Assembly (NCBI RefSeq): GCF_963669205.1 | Contig: NZ_OY769915.1 | Coordinates: 842,001 to 906,000 of the forward strand | Direction of reading: 5' to 3' | Source of the DNA: an uncultured Roseibium sp. | Lineage (GTDB): Bacteria > Pseudomonadota > Alphaproteobacteria > Rhizobiales > Stappiaceae | Length of the DNA: 64,000 nt | Shown: in pieces, positions 1-8,302 of the stretch | Numbering within the stretch: position 1 is the stretch's first letter | How the letters are laid out: each line of letters starts with the position of its first letter | The notes under the pieces: generated by a model | What the model saw: the letters and a program-made list of their open reading frames with translations, nothing else | Database searches by the model: none | What the model was told of the DNA's origin: nothing | Made by a program: the position numbers and the translations under genes

Positions 1-1
1 T

Positions 2-664
2 ACTGTTGCCGCAGACGACCTCCTGAAGGTCGAAAAACTCGACGCCGAAGCCGGCAGCACCGTCACGTTCGACGAAGTGCTCATGGTTGGCAACGGCACG
101 GACACGACTGTTGGCGCTCCGACCGTGGACGGTGCCAGTGTGGTTGCGGAAGTGGTCGACCAGGGCCGTGGCCGCAAGATCATCGTATTCAAGAAGCGCC
201 GGCGCCAGAATTCCCGCCGCCGCAACGGCCACCGTCAGTCCTTCACCCTCGTCAAGGTGACCGACATCCTGACCGGTGGCGCAAAACCGGCCAAGAAGGC
301 TGCGCCGAAAAAGGCAGCGCCGAAGGCCGAGCCGGAAGCCGAAGCCGAAGCAGCGCCTGCTGCTGAAGCGGCTCCGAAAACCGAGGAAGCTCCGAAGGCT
401 GCCGCGGCAAAGGAAACCAAGAAGGAAGACGCAGCTGTCGAGCCGCTCTTCACCGCACCGGACGGCAAGGACGATCTGAAGAAGATCTCCGGCGTCGGCC
501 CGGTTCTCGAGAAGAAGCTGAACGCTCTGGGCATCACCACCTACGAGCAGATCGTCAACTTCTCTGCGGACGACATCGCCCGCGTTGATGAGGTCCTGAA
601 TTTCAAGGGCCGTATCGAGCGCGACAACTGGGTTGAACAGGCCAAGGAACTGGCAGGCAAGTAA
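2..664 (+). CDS. rplU: 50S ribosomal protein L21 with long C-terminal extension (5' end outside window)
   Basis: The reading frame is open from the first full codon at base 2 (TVAADDLLKVEKL...), which matches L21 just after its usual MFAVIKTGGKQY start, so only about a dozen residues are missing. The core, including a basic FKKRRRQNSRRRNGHRQ stretch that contacts 23S rRNA, ends near base 267. It is followed by about 50 residues of Ala/Lys/Glu/Pro low complexity and then a folded-looking tail (about bases 467-661) with the helix-hairpin-helix-like motif ISGVGPVLEKKLNALGI. Standard L21 is about 100 residues, so the tail roughly doubles it; such tails are known in alphaproteobacteria. rpmA follows 54 bp downstream, the conserved L21-L27 pairing. 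The call for the core is certain; the tail's role is unknown. Confidence 0.95.
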   Translation, partial: TVAADDLLKVEKLDAEAGSTVTFDEVLMVGNGTDTTVGAPTVDGASVVAEVVDQGRGRKIIVFKKRRRQNSRRRNGHRQSFTLVKVTDILTGGAKPAKKAAPKKAAPKAEPEAEAEAAPAAEAAPKTEEAPKAAAAKETKKEDAAVEPLFTAPDGKDDLKKISGVGPVLEKKLNALGITTYEQIVNFSADDIARVDEVLNFKGRIERDNWVEQAKELAGK

Positions 665-718
665 GCCGCCGTTTCACGACTGTTGATTTGAGAATTCGAA
701 GAACGAGGAGTTCTAACG

Positions 719-988
719 ATGGCACATAAGAAGGCAGGCGGATCGTCCCGCAACGGCCGCGACTCAGCTGGCCGCCGTCTCGGCATCAAGAAGTATGGCG
801 GGGAATCTGTGATTCCGGGCAACATCATTGCGCGTCAGCGCGGCACAACGTGGCACCCGGGCACCGGCGTGGGCATGGGCAAGGATCACACCATTTTCGC
901 GACCGTTGAAGGCAAGGTTCAGTTTAAGGCGGCCGCCAACAAACGAACACTTATCAATGTGGTCCCAGTGGCGGAAGCTGCGGAGTAA
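719..988 (+). CDS. rpmA: 50S ribosomal protein L27
   Basis: 89 residues beginning MAHKKAGGSSRNGRDS, the textbook L27 N-terminus that reaches toward the peptidyl-transferase centre, followed by GVGMGKDHTIFA. Length and sequence match the family. A purine-rich GAGGAG lies just upstream of the ATG. It is presumably co-transcribed with rplU. No N-terminal cleavable extension of the Firmicutes type is present. Nothing unusual was seen. Confidence 0.98.
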   Translation: MAHKKAGGSSRNGRDSAGRRLGIKKYGGESVIPGNIIARQRGTTWHPGTGVGMGKDHTIFATVEGKVQFKAAANKRTLINVVPVAEAAE

Positions 989-1129
989 AGCCGACGTGAA
1001 GTTTCGAAACGCCGGCGTCCCTTAAGACCCCGGCAAATCGAGACAGGTCAGCAACCAGAGACCAGTCGAAGATCCAAGGGGGAGATGGGGCGCCATCTCT
1101 CCCTTGATTTGTTTGTGCTGGAGGAAATG

Positions 1130-1735
1130 ATGGTTGTTGAAAGTGATGGATTGTTAGACGAGAGCAGTCTGGTTGCGGCCCCGTTGCCGCAGGAAGCGGT
1201 TCATGTGCGGCTCGACATGCCGCGCAAGGACGATCTGGCCGATCTGGTGTTTCTGGCCAACAACAAGACTGTGGCGGCGAACCTCGCCATGATGCCTCAC
1301 CCTTTCACCATGGACAACGGCCGCGCGCTGATTGCCCGGGCGGCGCAGGTGAGGAAGAACACCGGCCTTTTTGCCATCCGGTTGAAAAGCACCGGCCGTC
1401 TGATCGGAGTCGCGAAATATGCGGCGCTGGAAGAGGACGGGACCGTTCATGTCGGTTACTGGCTGGGCGAACCTTTCTGGGGACGGGGCTACGCGACCGA
1501 AGCGGTGCATGCGCTGGTCGACCATGCCTTTACCCACCATGACATGGACGAGCTTCAGGGCTCCTGCCGGGTCACCAATCCCGCTTCGCGCAGGGTGCTG
1601 GTGAAATCCGGGTTCCAGTACCGGGATCAGGCGATGATCCGGTCCATCGGCGCGGGCGGGTCCGTGCCGATCGAAAGATACGTTTTGGACAGAACCGTTT
1701 GGAAGTCTTTGAAAGGATGGGGGCAGGGACAATGA
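1130..1735 (+). CDS. GNAT family N-acetyltransferase (RimJ/RimL-like), first of three
   Basis: About 201 residues with the GNAT acetyl-CoA fold: VRLDMPRKDDLADLV at the N-terminus, then GYWLGEPFWGRGYATEAV, the motif A region (R/Q-x-x-G-x-G/A) of the RimJ/RimL class, and ASRRVLVKSGF near the end (motif B). The frame is open from an ATG at 1085, but GGAGG at 1120-1124 is well placed for the ATG at 1130 (1127 is an alternative), so the shorter start is preferred. The stop overlaps the next start as ATGA, implying translational coupling. The substrate cannot be told from sequence; protein N-termini or small amines are typical for the class. Confidence 0.85.
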   Translation: MVVESDGLLDESSLVAAPLPQEAVHVRLDMPRKDDLADLVFLANNKTVAANLAMMPHPFTMDNGRALIARAAQVRKNTGLFAIRLKSTGRLIGVAKYAALEEDGTVHVGYWLGEPFWGRGYATEAVHALVDHAFTHHDMDELQGSCRVTNPASRRVLVKSGFQYRDQAMIRSIGAGGSVPIERYVLDRTVWKSLKGWGQGQ

Positions 1736-2301
1736 CCGGATTGCAGGACCTGAGAACGCGACGATTGATCTTGCGGTCGATCGCCATGGCGGACGCCGAG
1801 GCGATGATCGAACTGGGCGGCAAGGATTTCGAGGTCGCGCGCTGGATGACCTCCTTCGCCTGGCCCTACGAGGAAGGCTCGGCTGAAGCGTTCCTGAAGA
1901 CGGTCGTTGGCAAGGACCCAATGGAAACGGAAGCGGTATTCGCGATCACGCTGGGCGGCGTCTTCATCGGTATCGCGGCAGTTGAAGCGCCCGGCGACCT
2001 TGAGAACCTCGCCGATCATCCGACCCTCGGCTACTGGATCGGCCGGCCGTTTCAGGGCCACGGCTATGCGAGCGAGGCGGTTGAAGCGGTCATCGAATGG
2101 GCCTTCGCAGCCTATGGAACCGAGGCTCTCGCCGCGCGTGCATACGAGGAAAACTTCCGCTCCCGCGGATTGCTGCGCAAATTCGGTTTCAAGCCCTACA
2201 GCATGACCGAGCGCTTCTCCCGGGCGCTTGACCGCAAGGTCTCCAACGTTGTCGTCCGGCTGGCGCGCTCCGATTTCGAGGCCCGGAAGGCCGCGGCATG
2301 A
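1732..2301 (+). CDS. GNAT family N-acetyltransferase (RimJ/RimL-like), second of three
   Basis: 189 residues starting MTGLQDLRTRRLILRS, the classic RTxRLxLR opening of RimJ/RimL-type acetyltransferases. GYWIGRPFQGHGYASEAVEAV carries the acetyl-CoA pyrophosphate-binding loop and RSRGLLRKFGF is the motif B helix. The ATG at 1732 overlaps the previous stop (ATGA) and has GGGGGCAGGG upstream; an earlier in-frame ATG at 1699 would give a large overlap and is rejected. It ends in another ATGA overlap with the third GNAT. Paralogous to both neighbours; substrate unknown. Confidence 0.85.
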   Translation: MTGLQDLRTRRLILRSIAMADAEAMIELGGKDFEVARWMTSFAWPYEEGSAEAFLKTVVGKDPMETEAVFAITLGGVFIGIAAVEAPGDLENLADHPTLGYWIGRPFQGHGYASEAVEAVIEWAFAAYGTEALAARAYEENFRSRGLLRKFGFKPYSMTERFSRALDRKVSNVVVRLARSDFEARKAAA

Positions 2302-2843
2302 CCAGGCCTTCAATCCGGACCAGCCGGTTGACACTTCGGCCGCCGGCACCGGAAGACCTCGACCGGTGTGCCGAGTTGCTTGGCGACTATGAGGTCGCCA
2401 AGATGCTGTCGCGCGTGCCCTATCCGTACGACCTGGAGCAGGGGCGGCAATATCTGAAAAGATCAGCGGCGCGCTGGGAAGCTGTCGAAACGGCGGACGA
2501 ACTCGGTTTTCATGTTGACCATGAAGGCGAATTGATCGGCGGTCTCGGCTTCAAAAAGTTGCAGGAGACCCCGGAGATCGGCTATTGGCTGGGGCGGCCC
2601 TATTGGGGCAAGGGGTTCATGAGCGAGGCCTTGACGGCCGCGATTGCCTGGGTGTTCGACAACACGGCGCACGACCTGCTGGCCTGCGAAGCGATGACGG
2701 AGAACCCGGCCTCGATCAAGGTGATGGAAAAGACCGGTTTCCGACCGGTCGGCGAAGTCGGTTGCGCGAGCGTCTCGCGCGGTAAGACCTTGCCTGCCAT
2801 CAGAAGCGAATTGACACGAACGGACTTCATGCGCGGCCTTTGA
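2298..2843 (+). CDS. GNAT family N-acetyltransferase (RimJ/RimL-like), third of three
   Basis: 181 residues, opening MTRPSIRTSRLTLRPPAPEDLD, with GYWLGRPYWGKGFMSEALTAAI (acetyl-CoA loop) and NPASIKVMEKTGF (motif B). Its ATG overlaps the second GNAT stop (ATGA). obgE begins 46 bp after its stop, so the three acetyltransferases probably share the obg transcript. The GYWLGxPxWGxG signature recurs in all three, which argues for tandem duplication and divergence. The substrate is not predictable. Confidence 0.85.
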   Translation: MTRPSIRTSRLTLRPPAPEDLDRCAELLGDYEVAKMLSRVPYPYDLEQGRQYLKRSAARWEAVETADELGFHVDHEGELIGGLGFKKLQETPEIGYWLGRPYWGKGFMSEALTAAIAWVFDNTAHDLLACEAMTENPASIKVMEKTGFRPVGEVGCASVSRGKTLPAIRSELTRTDFMRGL

Positions 2844-2889
2844 CCCTCGCCGGTCATGGCCTGACAGCAGGACGAAAAAGAGAAGAAAA

Positions 2890-3936
2890 ATGAAATTCCT
2901 AGATCAGGCCAAGGTGTATGTCCGTTCGGGCAATGGCGGCGCAGGCTGCGTGTCGTTCCGGCGCGAAAAATACATTGAGTATGGCGGACCGGACGGCGGA
3001 GACGGCGGCAAGGGCGGCGATGTCATCGTGGAATGCGTCGACGGTCTGAATACGCTGATCGACTATCGCTACAAGCAGCACTTCAAGGCCGAGACCGGCA
3101 TTCACGGCATGGGCCGCAACCGGACCGGTGCGCACGGCAAGGATGTGGTCCTGAAGGTGCCGGTCGGCACCCAGATCCTGGAAGAAGACAACGAGACGCT
3201 GATTGCCGACCTCACCGAACTCGGGCAGCGTGTCGTTCTCATGAGGGGCGGCAATGGTGGTTTCGGCAACGCCCATTTCAAGTCTTCTGTCAACCAGGCA
3301 CCACGCCGGGCCAATCCGGGCCTCGAGGGTGAGGAAAAGTGGATCTGGCTCCGCCTGAAGCTGATCGCCGACGCCGGTCTTGTCGGCCTGCCCAATGCCG
3401 GCAAGTCGACCTTCCTGGCAACCGTGTCGGCCGCCAAGCCGAAAATCGCCGACTATCCGTTCACCACGCTTCACCCCAATCTGGGCATTGTCCAGATCGA
3501 CGGCAACAGCTTCGCGATGGCGGATATCCCCGGGCTGATCGAAGGCGCGCACGAGGGCACCGGCCTTGGCGACCGATTTCTGGGTCATGTCGAACGCACA
3601 CGGGTCCTCCTGCACCTGGTCGACGGGTCCGGCGAGGAAGACCCCGGCGAGGCCTACGGGATTGTTCGCGGCGAGCTGGAAGCTTATGGGGGCGGCCTCA
3701 CCGACAAGCCGGAAATCGTCGCGCTTTCGAAATGCGATGCGCTCACCGACGACCTGATCGCGGAACAGTCGGCAAGCCTCGAGGCGGCCTGCGGCCAGAA
3801 ACCGCTGATCCTGTCCTCGGCGAGCGGGCTCAATGTCGACCGCGCACTGCGCATGATCGTGCGCGGCATCGACAAGGACAAGGAAGACGCGGCCAACCAG
3901 GTGCCGGCGCCCGAACAGGAGGGGTGGCACCCCTGA
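2890..3936 (+). CDS. obgE: GTPase Obg/CgtA
   Basis: 348 residues. The glycine-rich Obg domain is at the N-terminus (MKFLDQAKVYVRSGNGGAGC, GGPDGGDGGKGG). The G domain has the Walker A GLPNAGKST, switch II DIPGLIEGAHEGTGLG and G4 motif SKCD (usually NKxD; the Asp is kept). Obg is an essential ribosome-assembly and stress GTPase acting on the 50S subunit, and it sits with L21/L27 as in most bacteria. The start has GAGAAGAAAA upstream. The stop overlaps the proB start as TGATG. The C-terminal tail after the G domain is short and charged, as in other alphaproteobacterial Obg proteins. Confidence 0.97.
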   Translation: MKFLDQAKVYVRSGNGGAGCVSFRREKYIEYGGPDGGDGGKGGDVIVECVDGLNTLIDYRYKQHFKAETGIHGMGRNRTGAHGKDVVLKVPVGTQILEEDNETLIADLTELGQRVVLMRGGNGGFGNAHFKSSVNQAPRRANPGLEGEEKWIWLRLKLIADAGLVGLPNAGKSTFLATVSAAKPKIADYPFTTLHPNLGIVQIDGNSFAMADIPGLIEGAHEGTGLGDRFLGHVERTRVLLHLVDGSGEEDPGEAYGIVRGELEAYGGGLTDKPEIVALSKCDALTDDLIAEQSASLEAACGQKPLILSSASGLNVDRALRMIVRGIDKDKEDAANQVPAPEQEGWHP

Positions 3937-5081
3937 TGTCGGCGAAAGCACATCGCAGTCTTGCGGCCTTCAGACGGATCGTCGTCAAGATCGGTTCCGC
4001 CTTGCTGGTTGAAAACGGCGAGTTGAAGCGCGACTGGCTGGAAGCGCTTGTCACCGACATCGTGCGCCTCATGCGCTCTGGCGCCGAAGTCCTGATCGTG
4101 TCCTCCGGGTCGATTGCGCTGGGGCGCGGTGAACTCGGAATGCCGAAGGGGCCTCTCAAGCTGGAAGAAAGCCAGGCAGCCGCTGCTGCGGGCCAGATTG
4201 CGCTGGCACAGGCCTATGCCGGTGCGCTTGAAACCCATGGAAAAAAGGCGGGCCAGATCCTGCTGACGCTAGGCGACACGGAAGAACGGCGCCGTTATCT
4301 CAATGCGCGGGCGACGATCGGCACGCTGTTGAAGATGGGAGCGGTGCCGATCATCAACGAGAACGATTCCGTTGCCACGTCCGAAATCCGCTATGGCGAC
4401 AATGACCGGCTGGCGGCACGCGTGGCGACGATGGCGAGCGCGGACTGCCTTGTCTTGCTGTCCGATATTGACGGTCTTTATACGGCGCCGCCTTCGGAAG
4501 ACCCGGATGCGGTTTTTCTCCCCGAAGTGCCGCGCATTACCGCCGAGATCGAGGCGATGGCCGGCAGCGCCGGATCGGAGCTTTCGCGCGGCGGCATGAA
4601 GACGAAGATCGACGCGGGCAAGATCGCGACCGCCGCCGGCACCTCGATGGTGATCACATCCGGCAAGGAACTGAACCCGTTGGCGCGGCTGAGCGACGGC
4701 GGCCGGGCAACCTGGTTTCCGGCAGCCGCGACACCGGCCAGCGCGCGCAAGGCCTGGATCGGCGGCCACCTGGAACCACGCGGACAGATTACGCTCGATG
4801 AGGGGGCCTTGAAGGCCATGAAGGCGGGCAAGAGCCTGCTTCCGGCAGGCGTGGTCTCGGTCTCGGGAAGTTTTTCGCGCGGCGATGCCGTGACGCTGCT
4901 GAGCCCTGACGGGCGCACGATCGGACGCGGGCTCATAGCCTATGACATTGTCGAGGCCCGCCTGATCGCCGGCCGCAACAGCCGGGAAATCGAGACGATT
5001 GTCGGCTATCCGGGCCGCGCCGAGATGGTGCACCGGGATGATCTCGTGCTTGAGGATGCGTTTTTGAACGGAACGCGTTAA
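3936..5081 (+). CDS. proB: Glutamate 5-kinase with PUA domain
   Basis: 381 residues. Amino-acid-kinase domain: IVVKIGSALLV near the N-terminus, IVSSGSIALGRGELG, NENDSVATSEIRYGDND, and LLSDIDGLYTAPP. A C-terminal PUA domain begins near ITLDEGALKAMKAGKS. It phosphorylates glutamate, the first committed step of proline synthesis, and its product goes directly to ProA encoded next. The ATG at 3936 overlaps the obgE TGA and has CAGGAGGGG upstream. The frame is open much further upstream, but that part is antisense-like noise inside obgE. Feedback inhibition by proline is typical of the family. Confidence 0.96.
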   Translation: MSAKAHRSLAAFRRIVVKIGSALLVENGELKRDWLEALVTDIVRLMRSGAEVLIVSSGSIALGRGELGMPKGPLKLEESQAAAAAGQIALAQAYAGALETHGKKAGQILLTLGDTEERRRYLNARATIGTLLKMGAVPIINENDSVATSEIRYGDNDRLAARVATMASADCLVLLSDIDGLYTAPPSEDPDAVFLPEVPRITAEIEAMAGSAGSELSRGGMKTKIDAGKIATAAGTSMVITSGKELNPLARLSDGGRATWFPAAATPASARKAWIGGHLEPRGQITLDEGALKAMKAGKSLLPAGVVSVSGSFSRGDAVTLLSPDGRTIGRGLIAYDIVEARLIAGRNSREIETIVGYPGRAEMVHRDDLVLEDAFLNGTR

Positions 5082-5132
5082 AAAGCGAGCGAATGTGCGG
5101 GCGCATAGACCTGCTTCTGAGGAGTGACGGAA

Positions 5133-6413
5133 ATGCTGGACGTGGTTGAGGCAAGGACGACAGAAGATCTCATGGCAGAGATCGGGCAAAGGGCCCGTGC
5201 TGCCGGACGGGTTCTTGCGACCGCCCCAGCAGAGAAGAAGAACAGGGCCTTGGGTGAAATGGCCAAGGCCGTGCGCGCCGCGACGCCGGACATCCTCGCC
5301 GGCAACAATCTTGACGTGGAGGCGATGAAGGCGAACGGCCAGACGGCAGCGTTCCTTGATCGCGGCACGCTGACAGAGGAGCGCATCGAGGCGATTGCCC
5401 GGGCGCTTGAGGATATCGTGGCGCTTGACGATCCGGTCGGTGGTGTGATCGCCGCATGGGACCGGCCGAACGGCCTCAGGATCGAGCGCGTCCGCACGCC
5501 GCTTGGCGTGATCGGCGTGATCTATGAAAGCCGCCCCAACGTGACGGCGGATGCCGGTGCATTGTGCCTGAAGGCCGGTAATGCCGTGGTCCTTCGCGGC
5601 GGCTCGGACACGATCCACTCCAACAAGGCAATCCACGCGGCGCTGCAGGTTGGCCTCAGGGCGGCCGGTTTGCCTGAAGATGCGATCCAGATCGTGCCTG
5701 TCACCGACAGGGCTGCGGTCGGCGAGATGCTCAAGGGACTTGCAGGAAACCTGGACGTGATCGTGCCGCGCGGCGGCCGCAGCCTTGTCGGGCGGGTCCA
5801 GACCGAAGCGCGTGTGCCGGTTTTCGCGCATCTGGAAGGCCTCGTTCACATCTTCCTCGACAAGGACGCGGACGTTGCGAAATCCGTCGATATCATCGTG
5901 AATTCCAAGCTGCGCCGTACCGGCATTTGCGGTGCGCTGGAGAGCCTCCTTGTTCACCAGGATATTGCACGCGCGCACCTGCCGGCCATCGTTGCGGCCT
6001 TGCAGGAAAAGGGTTGCGAAATCAGAGGATGCGACAGCGTGCGGGAGATTTGCGGCGACGTGCTGGCCGCAAGCGAGGAAGATTGGTCGACCGAGTATCT
6101 CGACAAGGTGCTGGCCGTGAAGGTCGTGCCGGACCTTGAAGCTGCCATGGAGCATATTGCGACCTATGGCTCCAACCATACCGATTGCATCCTGACCGAA
6201 AACCAGGCGGCCGCAGACCGCTTCCAGGCAGAAGTGGATTCGGCCATTGTCCTGCACAACGCTTCGACACAGTTCGCCGATGGCGGTGAATTCGGCATGG
6301 GCGCGGAGATCGGAATCGCGACCGGACGCATGCACGCACGCGGGCCGGTCGGCGTCGAGCAACTGACCAGCTTCAAGTACAAGGTTCATGGCTCGGGTCA
6401 GACCCGTCCATGA
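5133..6413 (+). CDS. proA: Glutamate-5-semialdehyde dehydrogenase (gamma-glutamyl phosphate reductase)
   Basis: 426 residues of the aldehyde-dehydrogenase fold. Catalytic cysteine lies in KLRRTGICGALE; VIYESRPNVTADAGALCLKAGNAVVLRGG is the NADPH-binding region (quoted parts are contiguous in the protein), and the C-terminus holds HNASTQFADGGEFGMGAEIG. It reduces gamma-glutamyl phosphate to the semialdehyde that cyclises to the proline precursor. GAGGAG at 5119-5124 places the start at ATG 5133; a GTG at 5124 sits inside the ribosome-binding site. It overlaps nadD by ATGA. Confidence 0.96.
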   Translation: MLDVVEARTTEDLMAEIGQRARAAGRVLATAPAEKKNRALGEMAKAVRAATPDILAGNNLDVEAMKANGQTAAFLDRGTLTEERIEAIARALEDIVALDDPVGGVIAAWDRPNGLRIERVRTPLGVIGVIYESRPNVTADAGALCLKAGNAVVLRGGSDTIHSNKAIHAALQVGLRAAGLPEDAIQIVPVTDRAAVGEMLKGLAGNLDVIVPRGGRSLVGRVQTEARVPVFAHLEGLVHIFLDKDADVAKSVDIIVNSKLRRTGICGALESLLVHQDIARAHLPAIVAALQEKGCEIRGCDSVREICGDVLAASEEDWSTEYLDKVLAVKVVPDLEAAMEHIATYGSNHTDCILTENQAAADRFQAEVDSAIVLHNASTQFADGGEFGMGAEIGIATGRMHARGPVGVEQLTSFKYKVHGSGQTRP

Positions 6414-7042
6414 CGTCAGTGAATCTACAGACCGGTCTGCATATGGACTGGTTGAAGCTGCCGCATGTTGAAGCCGGAAACCGCATCGGACTGTTCGGCG
6501 GGTCTTTCAATCCGCCGCATTCCGGCCATCGCCTGGTTGCGCAGACGGTTCTCAAGCGTCTCGGTCTCGATCAGGTCTGGTGGTTCGTGACGCCCGGCAA
6601 TCCGCTCAAGGATCATTCAGACCTTGCACCGCTCGAAATGCGGCTGCACCTGACCAGCGCGCTTGCCGACCACCCGCGGATGAAAGTGACGGCATACGAG
6701 ACCGTGCTCGGTACACCCTACACGGCCAAAACGATCATCGCGCTGCGGAACCTGCGCCCGTCCGTCCGATTCGTTTGGGTCATGGGTGCTGACAATCTTG
6801 GCAGTTTCCATCGCTGGCAGGATTGGCGGCAGATCGTCGGTTCCGTGCCAATCGCGATCGTGGACAGGCCGGGTGCATCCCTGTCTGTGCTTTCCTCGCC
6901 ACTGGCGAAAGCGTTTGAAAAATATAGACTTCCGGAAGAAGACGCCGAGCGCCTTCCCGACCTGAAAGCACCGGTCTGGACCTTTCTGCACGCGCCGCTT
7001 GACCAGACATCATCAACAGGTCTGAGAAATCTCCCTGAGTAG
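6410..7042 (+). CDS. nadD: Nicotinate-nucleotide adenylyltransferase
   Basis: 210 residues with the nucleotidyl-transferase signature GGSFNPPHSGH (the T/HxGH catalytic motif), WWFVTPGNPLKDH, and VWVMGADNLGSFHRWQDW. It makes deamido-NAD from NaMN and ATP. The first ATG overlaps the proA stop; a second in-frame ATG at 6443 would also give a complete domain, because the conserved region begins only at about residue 25, so the N-terminus is uncertain. The C-terminal ISxT region is present in divergent form (SSTGLRN). Confidence 0.94.
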   Translation: MTSVNLQTGLHMDWLKLPHVEAGNRIGLFGGSFNPPHSGHRLVAQTVLKRLGLDQVWWFVTPGNPLKDHSDLAPLEMRLHLTSALADHPRMKVTAYETVLGTPYTAKTIIALRNLRPSVRFVWVMGADNLGSFHRWQDWRQIVGSVPIAIVDRPGASLSVLSSPLAKAFEKYRLPEEDAERLPDLKAPVWTFLHAPLDQTSSTGLRNLPE

Positions 7043-7077
7043 AAGAATTGTCATTTTTACCTAGAAAAAACCTTGTC

Positions 7078-7107
7078 TTGAAAATGCCAAACGGGAAGCG
7101 GTATTAT
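7078..7107 (+). promoter_or_regulatory. Candidate sigma-70 promoter before rsfS
   Basis: TTGAAA at 7078-7083 and TATTAT at 7102-7107 are separated by 18 bp in the 205-bp gap between nadD and rsfS. Both hexamers are close to the housekeeping consensus. This would give rsfS-rlmH their own transcription. Seen by eye only. Confidence 0.45.
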
Positions 7108-7247
7108 AGAGACGGTCGCGGCGAGCGCGGCCGAGGTACGGTCAACCGGTCCTGCATCCAAAACGGGTGACGTGAAACCGAACGATCTGGTTCGTGACGA
7201 CGTTGGTTTCGGGACGGCACAAACGGCGAAAGGCACTACACCTGACC

Positions 7248-7658
7248 ATGACCTTTGAAAGTGGGCGGACAGAATTGTCCTCTCCTCTGCAGGCTTCCGT
7301 AAGCGCTGATCTTGCGGCAGGTCTCCTCGATACGGTTCTTAGCAGTCTTGACGATTCCAAAGCTGAGGACCTGATTACCCTCGACATCGCTGGTAAAAGT
7401 TCTCTGGCAGATCACATGGTGATTGTGTCCGGCCGGTCGCATCGCCATGTCGGCGCGATCGCCGATCATCTGCTCAAGGACCTTAAATCCGCCGGGGTCA
7501 AATCCGCAACGGTCGAAGGTCTGAGCACCTGCGACTGGGTATTGATCGACGCGGGCGATGTGATTGTACATATTTTCCGTCCTGAAGTTCGGGGCTTCTA
7601 CAATCTCGAAAAGATGTGGGCACCGGACACGGACGAAGCGCCGCAATATATCGGCTGA
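7248..7658 (+). CDS. rsfS: Ribosome silencing factor RsfS (Iojap family)
   Basis: About 136 residues from ATG 7248. The Iojap domain is clear: SLADHMVIVSGRSHRHVGAI, then GLSTCDWVLIDAGDVIVHIF and the ending RGFYNLEKMW. The factor binds L14 on the 50S subunit and blocks subunit joining when nutrients are short. An in-frame GTG at 7194 would add 18 residues not typical of the family, so ATG 7248 is preferred, though neither start has a strong ribosome-binding site. It lies between nadD and rlmH, the usual alphaproteobacterial order. Confidence 0.93.
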   Translation: MTFESGRTELSSPLQASVSADLAAGLLDTVLSSLDDSKAEDLITLDIAGKSSLADHMVIVSGRSHRHVGAIADHLLKDLKSAGVKSATVEGLSTCDWVLIDAGDVIVHIFRPEVRGFYNLEKMWAPDTDEAPQYIG

Positions 7659-7671
7659 CCGGGCCGATCCT

Positions 7672-7705
7672 TCCAGCTTTCAGGCCCGCAGGCCCGAAAG
7701 CTGGA
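7672..7705. repeat. Perfect 10-bp inverted repeat between rsfS and rlmH
   Basis: TCCAGCTTTC at 7672-7681 pairs perfectly with GAAAGCTGGA at 7696-7705, and the loop contains a further GGCC/GGCC pair. No T-run follows, so it is not a standard intrinsic terminator; it may be an mRNA-processing hairpin or an attenuator in the rsfS-rlmH message. Confidence 0.5.
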
Positions 7706-7781
7706 TGAGCCGGTAAACGCCCGCTGGAGCACGCCGGATTGCTGCGAAATTGAAGACCGGACGACCTCAGGCAGGGATCTC

Positions 7782-8264
7782 ATGCGCTTTACTCTCTCCT
7801 GCGTCGGCAAGATGAAAGCGGGTGCGGAAAAGGACTTGCTCGAACGGTATCTTGATCGTGCGCGCAAGACCGGCCGCGGGCTCGGGATCTCGGATATCCG
7901 CGTTGTCGAGTTGGCGGAAAGCAGGGCGCAGCGGCCGGAAGACCGGAAGTCAGAGGAAGCGCAGGCGCTTCTGGGGGCCGCGCCGGGAGCGTCGCGGATC
8001 GTGGCTCTTGACGAAAACGGCAAGAACCTGACCAGCGCGGATTTCAGTGACAGACTGGAAAGCTGGAAGGATCAGGGCATTTCCGATGTCGTTTTTGCGA
8101 TCGGAGGCGCCGATGGTCACGGGTCCGAACTGATCGCCCGGGCGGACCTCAAGCTCGCGCTCGGTGCCATGACCTGGCCGCACCAGATTGCGCGGATCCT
8201 TCTGGCCGAACAGATCTATCGCGCCATGACCATTCAGTCCGGTCACCCTTACCACCGCGCCTGA
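7782..8264 (+). CDS. rlmH: 23S rRNA (pseudouridine1915-N3)-methyltransferase RlmH
   Basis: 160 residues of the SPOUT family. FAIGGADGHG is the knotted SAM-binding loop, followed by LALGAMTWPHQIARILLAEQIYRAM, which carries the conserved WPHQ...EQIYRA ending (contiguous in the protein), and HPYHRA at the C-terminus. It methylates pseudouridine 1915 in helix 69 of the 50S subunit. Length and ending match E. coli RlmH. Confidence 0.97.
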   Translation: MRFTLSCVGKMKAGAEKDLLERYLDRARKTGRGLGISDIRVVELAESRAQRPEDRKSEEAQALLGAAPGASRIVALDENGKNLTSADFSDRLESWKDQGISDVVFAIGGADGHGSELIARADLKLALGAMTWPHQIARILLAEQIYRAMTIQSGHPYHRA

Positions 8265-8302
8265 TATCCCTGGACATTCGCGCTGCTTATTTGGATACCG
8301 GC

